This document shows, piece by piece, positions 14,739-16,481 of a DNA stretch of 16,481 nt. How positions within the stretch are numbered: position 1 is the first letter of the stretch; each line of letters opens with the position of its first letter. The notes under the pieces were generated by a model, which saw only the letters and a list, made by a program, of their open reading frames with translations, was not told where the DNA came from and searched no databases. The translations under genes were made by a program, and so were the position numbers. Source of the DNA: Cellvibrionales bacterium UBA1854 (lineage in GTDB: Bacteria; Pseudomonadota; Gammaproteobacteria; Pseudomonadales; Porticoccaceae); contig DDII01000010.1 of assembly GCA_002338445.1 (NCBI GenBank), forward strand, positions 1 through 16,481, in the 5' to 3' direction.

Positions 14739-16481
14739 ATGTCTGATATGCCAACTTCTTCATTGGGCCCTGAAAAGCCTGCATTGCTGGATATATCAAA
14801 GGTTCCAGATGATTCATCCAAAGTCACCGGTGACTTTTCCAATGTCCTCAATGGACAGATATCAGCTGGTGACTTAGCTCAAGGCGGCAATGCTTTGCCA
14901 AAACGTGGCGAGGTTGTGTTACAGAATCGCCAACTTCAGAGTGGAATGCGCATAAAGGTGTCGGACGGGGAAGTTTCTGAAGAAGGACTCGCCGAATTTG
15001 CGTTATCGCAAGGTATCGATCCACGGGCTTTCATGATGCTTCAGGGTGCTAAACCCGCCAACTCGGCGAGTAAAGACGCCACAACAGACGGGTTGAAGAA
15101 GGCCGGCGTTGGTGATGCCTTTCTGAGAACTAAAATATTTGATAGTAGTCGAGCTGCATCCATTGCTTCAGCAGTTTCGGGGACAAAGAATAATTCTGAT
15201 GTTCTTGACGCTGCAATCGAGGCTCATTCTTTACTTAATAATCTGGGTCAGTCAGGCCACAATGATGCTTCTGGAGTGAGTCCATCTCTTCAGCTTGATT
15301 TGTCAAAACCAAGTGACGAACATATTTTGGCGGCTGAGATTGAGGATGATGTATCAATCGAAGCCGTTGTGAGTATTTCGTCGCCCTCTGTGACAACAAA
15401 TAGTTTTGCTCTGGGGTCTAAAAGGTTTAACCAAGGTGCGGCTAACCATAAATTTGTTACGAACGTTGAACTGACGAATAACCCAGATTCAGAAAGGGAT
15501 GCTTTGAAAGTTTCCGATAAACTCATAAATGTAAATGGCGAGATCGTCAAATCGAAAAACTTTGACTCGTTAAAATCCAATTCGGCGGAGCTGAGGTCGG
15601 ATAGTAATGAATCTCTTCCAATGAGACCGATCGCGTCCATGTTTAATAAGAAGCCTGTAAAGGCTAGGTCAGTTGAATTACGTAACTCCTTCACGGCTGA
15701 ATTCGATGGTAGCGAAGTTCAGCACACAATTCGTAAACCGGCTCTAGGCGAGAAAATATCAAAGGTTTCCGGAGAAGTAACCGGTAGACACATCGATTTG
15801 CTCTCGAAGGAAGCTCAGTTGGTGACGAAGTCGCCAAATACAGCTTTAGAATCTTTCAGGGCGCGGGATTTTGTAGGGAAGATTGATATCCGAATCGGGA
15901 ATCAAGAGTTAGCAGAGCGAATAAGCTACACTAAAAAACTTGGCATTGTAGAAAAGATGCCGCCTGTTACGGTACTTTCCTCGGTACCAGAACAGACACA
16001 AAATTCATTCAATTCTGGGAACAACGTCACGATGATTTCGCAGCCAGTTTCTAGTGTTGCGCCATTAACTACTCTTGCATCAGAAACTGGTTCCTCTCTT
16101 GCTCAGTCGCAATCAGTGGGCTCTTTGGAAACATCGCAAGATGATCTCGCAAATGATATAATACGTCGCAAGGAGTTTCAAAATCAGTTGTCTCAGCGGT
16201 TATCTCAAGCGCTAGGACAGCGATTGAGTGCTCAGATCGAGCGCGGATCTTGGCGCGTGGAGATGGACTTGCATCCATCTTCGCTCGGTCGCGTTGAAGT
16301 TCAATTAGAGATGCGCAACGGTGAATTAGAAGCTAACTTTCTGAGCTCAAACCCGACTACTCGTGATCTTTTGCAGGAGAGTTTACCAAGATTACGTGAA
16401 ATGTTGGATCATTTTGGCACGAATACTGCTTATCCAGGAATGGGGTCCGGATATAAAGGCCAATCTGACGGAAATCCGGCA
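14739..16481 (+). CDS. fliK: Flagellar hook-length control protein FliK (3' end outside window)
   Basis: An open frame of 581 codons runs to the window edge. GGAG lies 5 bases before the ATG. The N-terminal and central 480 residues are Ser/Asn/Lys-rich and of low conservation, as in FliK, which acts as an exported molecular ruler. A short conserved-looking stretch VSEEGLAEFALSQGIDPRAF lies near residues 84-103. The C-terminal part carries the Flg_hook domain: the helix RKEFQNQLSQRLSQAL, then SWRVEMDLHPSSLGRVEVQL, NGELEANF and LLQESLPRLREMLDHFG. This domain switches FlhB from rod/hook to filament substrates when the hook is complete. The protein is already longer than E. coli FliK (405), and the remaining part should be short. 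It is transcribed separately from fliE-J by the sigma-54 promoter just upstream. Confidence 0.92.
   Translation, partial: MSDMPTSSLGPEKPALLDISKVPDDSSKVTGDFSNVLNGQISAGDLAQGGNALPKRGEVVLQNRQLQSGMRIKVSDGEVSEEGLAEFALSQGIDPRAFMMLQGAKPANSASKDATTDGLKKAGVGDAFLRTKIFDSSRAASIASAVSGTKNNSDVLDAAIEAHSLLNNLGQSGHNDASGVSPSLQLDLSKPSDEHILAAEIEDDVSIEAVVSISSPSVTTNSFALGSKRFNQGAANHKFVTNVELTNNPDSERDALKVSDKLINVNGEIVKSKNFDSLKSNSAELRSDSNESLPMRPIASMFNKKPVKARSVELRNSFTAEFDGSEVQHTIRKPALGEKISKVSGEVTGRHIDLLSKEAQLVTKSPNTALESFRARDFVGKIDIRIGNQELAERISYTKKLGIVEKMPPVTVLSSVPEQTQNSFNSGNNVTMISQPVSSVAPLTTLASETGSSLAQSQSVGSLETSQDDLANDIIRRKEFQNQLSQRLSQALGQRLSAQIERGSWRVEMDLHPSSLGRVEVQLEMRNGELEANFLSSNPTTRDLLQESLPRLREMLDHFGTNTAYPGMGSGYKGQSDGNPA

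Noticed and set aside
15290..15694. Minus-strand open frame of 134 codons inside fliK
   Set aside because: It lies fully antisense to fliK, is Ser/Leu-rich as expected from the complement of fliK codons, and has no recognisable domain.

Overview
The window is a flagellar gene cluster from a gammaproteobacterium of moderate G+C, possibly marine. The grounds are a FleQ/FlrA-type and a FleR/FlrC-type sigma-54 activator directly ahead of fliEFGHIJ, a separate fliK transcription unit with its own sigma-54 promoter, and the order fliS / fleQ / fleR / fliE-J known from Pseudomonas, Vibrio and relatives. No rRNA, tRNA, CRISPR array, transposase or integrase was seen.

Layout. Positions 1-539 hold the 3' part of motB (+). 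A block of five minus-strand genes follows: a six-helix voltage-gated K+ channel (717-1667), an unrecognised small protein (1950-2297), the flagellin export chaperone fliS (2324-2740), an exported Sel1-repeat protein (2860-3570) and a ClC chloride channel with CBS domains (3642-5357). The strand then switches. The plus-strand run is fleQ (5654-6814), fleR/flrC (7098-8582), fliE, fliF, fliG, fliH, fliI and fliJ (to 14652), all tightly packed from fleR onward, and then fliK (14739 to the window edge, 3' end missing).

How it works together. The inferred hierarchy is: FleQ with sigma-54 acts on a near-consensus -24/-12 promoter at 7028-7043 that drives fleR and probably fliE-J. FleR with sigma-54 then acts on later genes such as fliK, whose promoter at 14678-14693 is a full consensus match. 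FliA (sigma-28) probably drives fliS from a candidate site at 2787-2814. FliE/F/G build the MS ring and rotor switch base, FliH/I/J form the export ATPase complex, FliK measures the hook, FliS chaperones flagellin, and MotB is the stator peptidoglycan anchor.

The most unusual point is the regulator pair. FleQ has no N-terminal receiver domain at all. FleR keeps a receiver-like fold but has Arg where the phosphorylated Asp should be. The FleS/FlrB kinase gene that normally sits between them is absent. Together they look like a flagellar sigma-54 cascade that does not use phosphorylation. The ClC protein is also atypical: both the gating and the proton glutamates are replaced, which predicts a passive channel rather than an exchanger.
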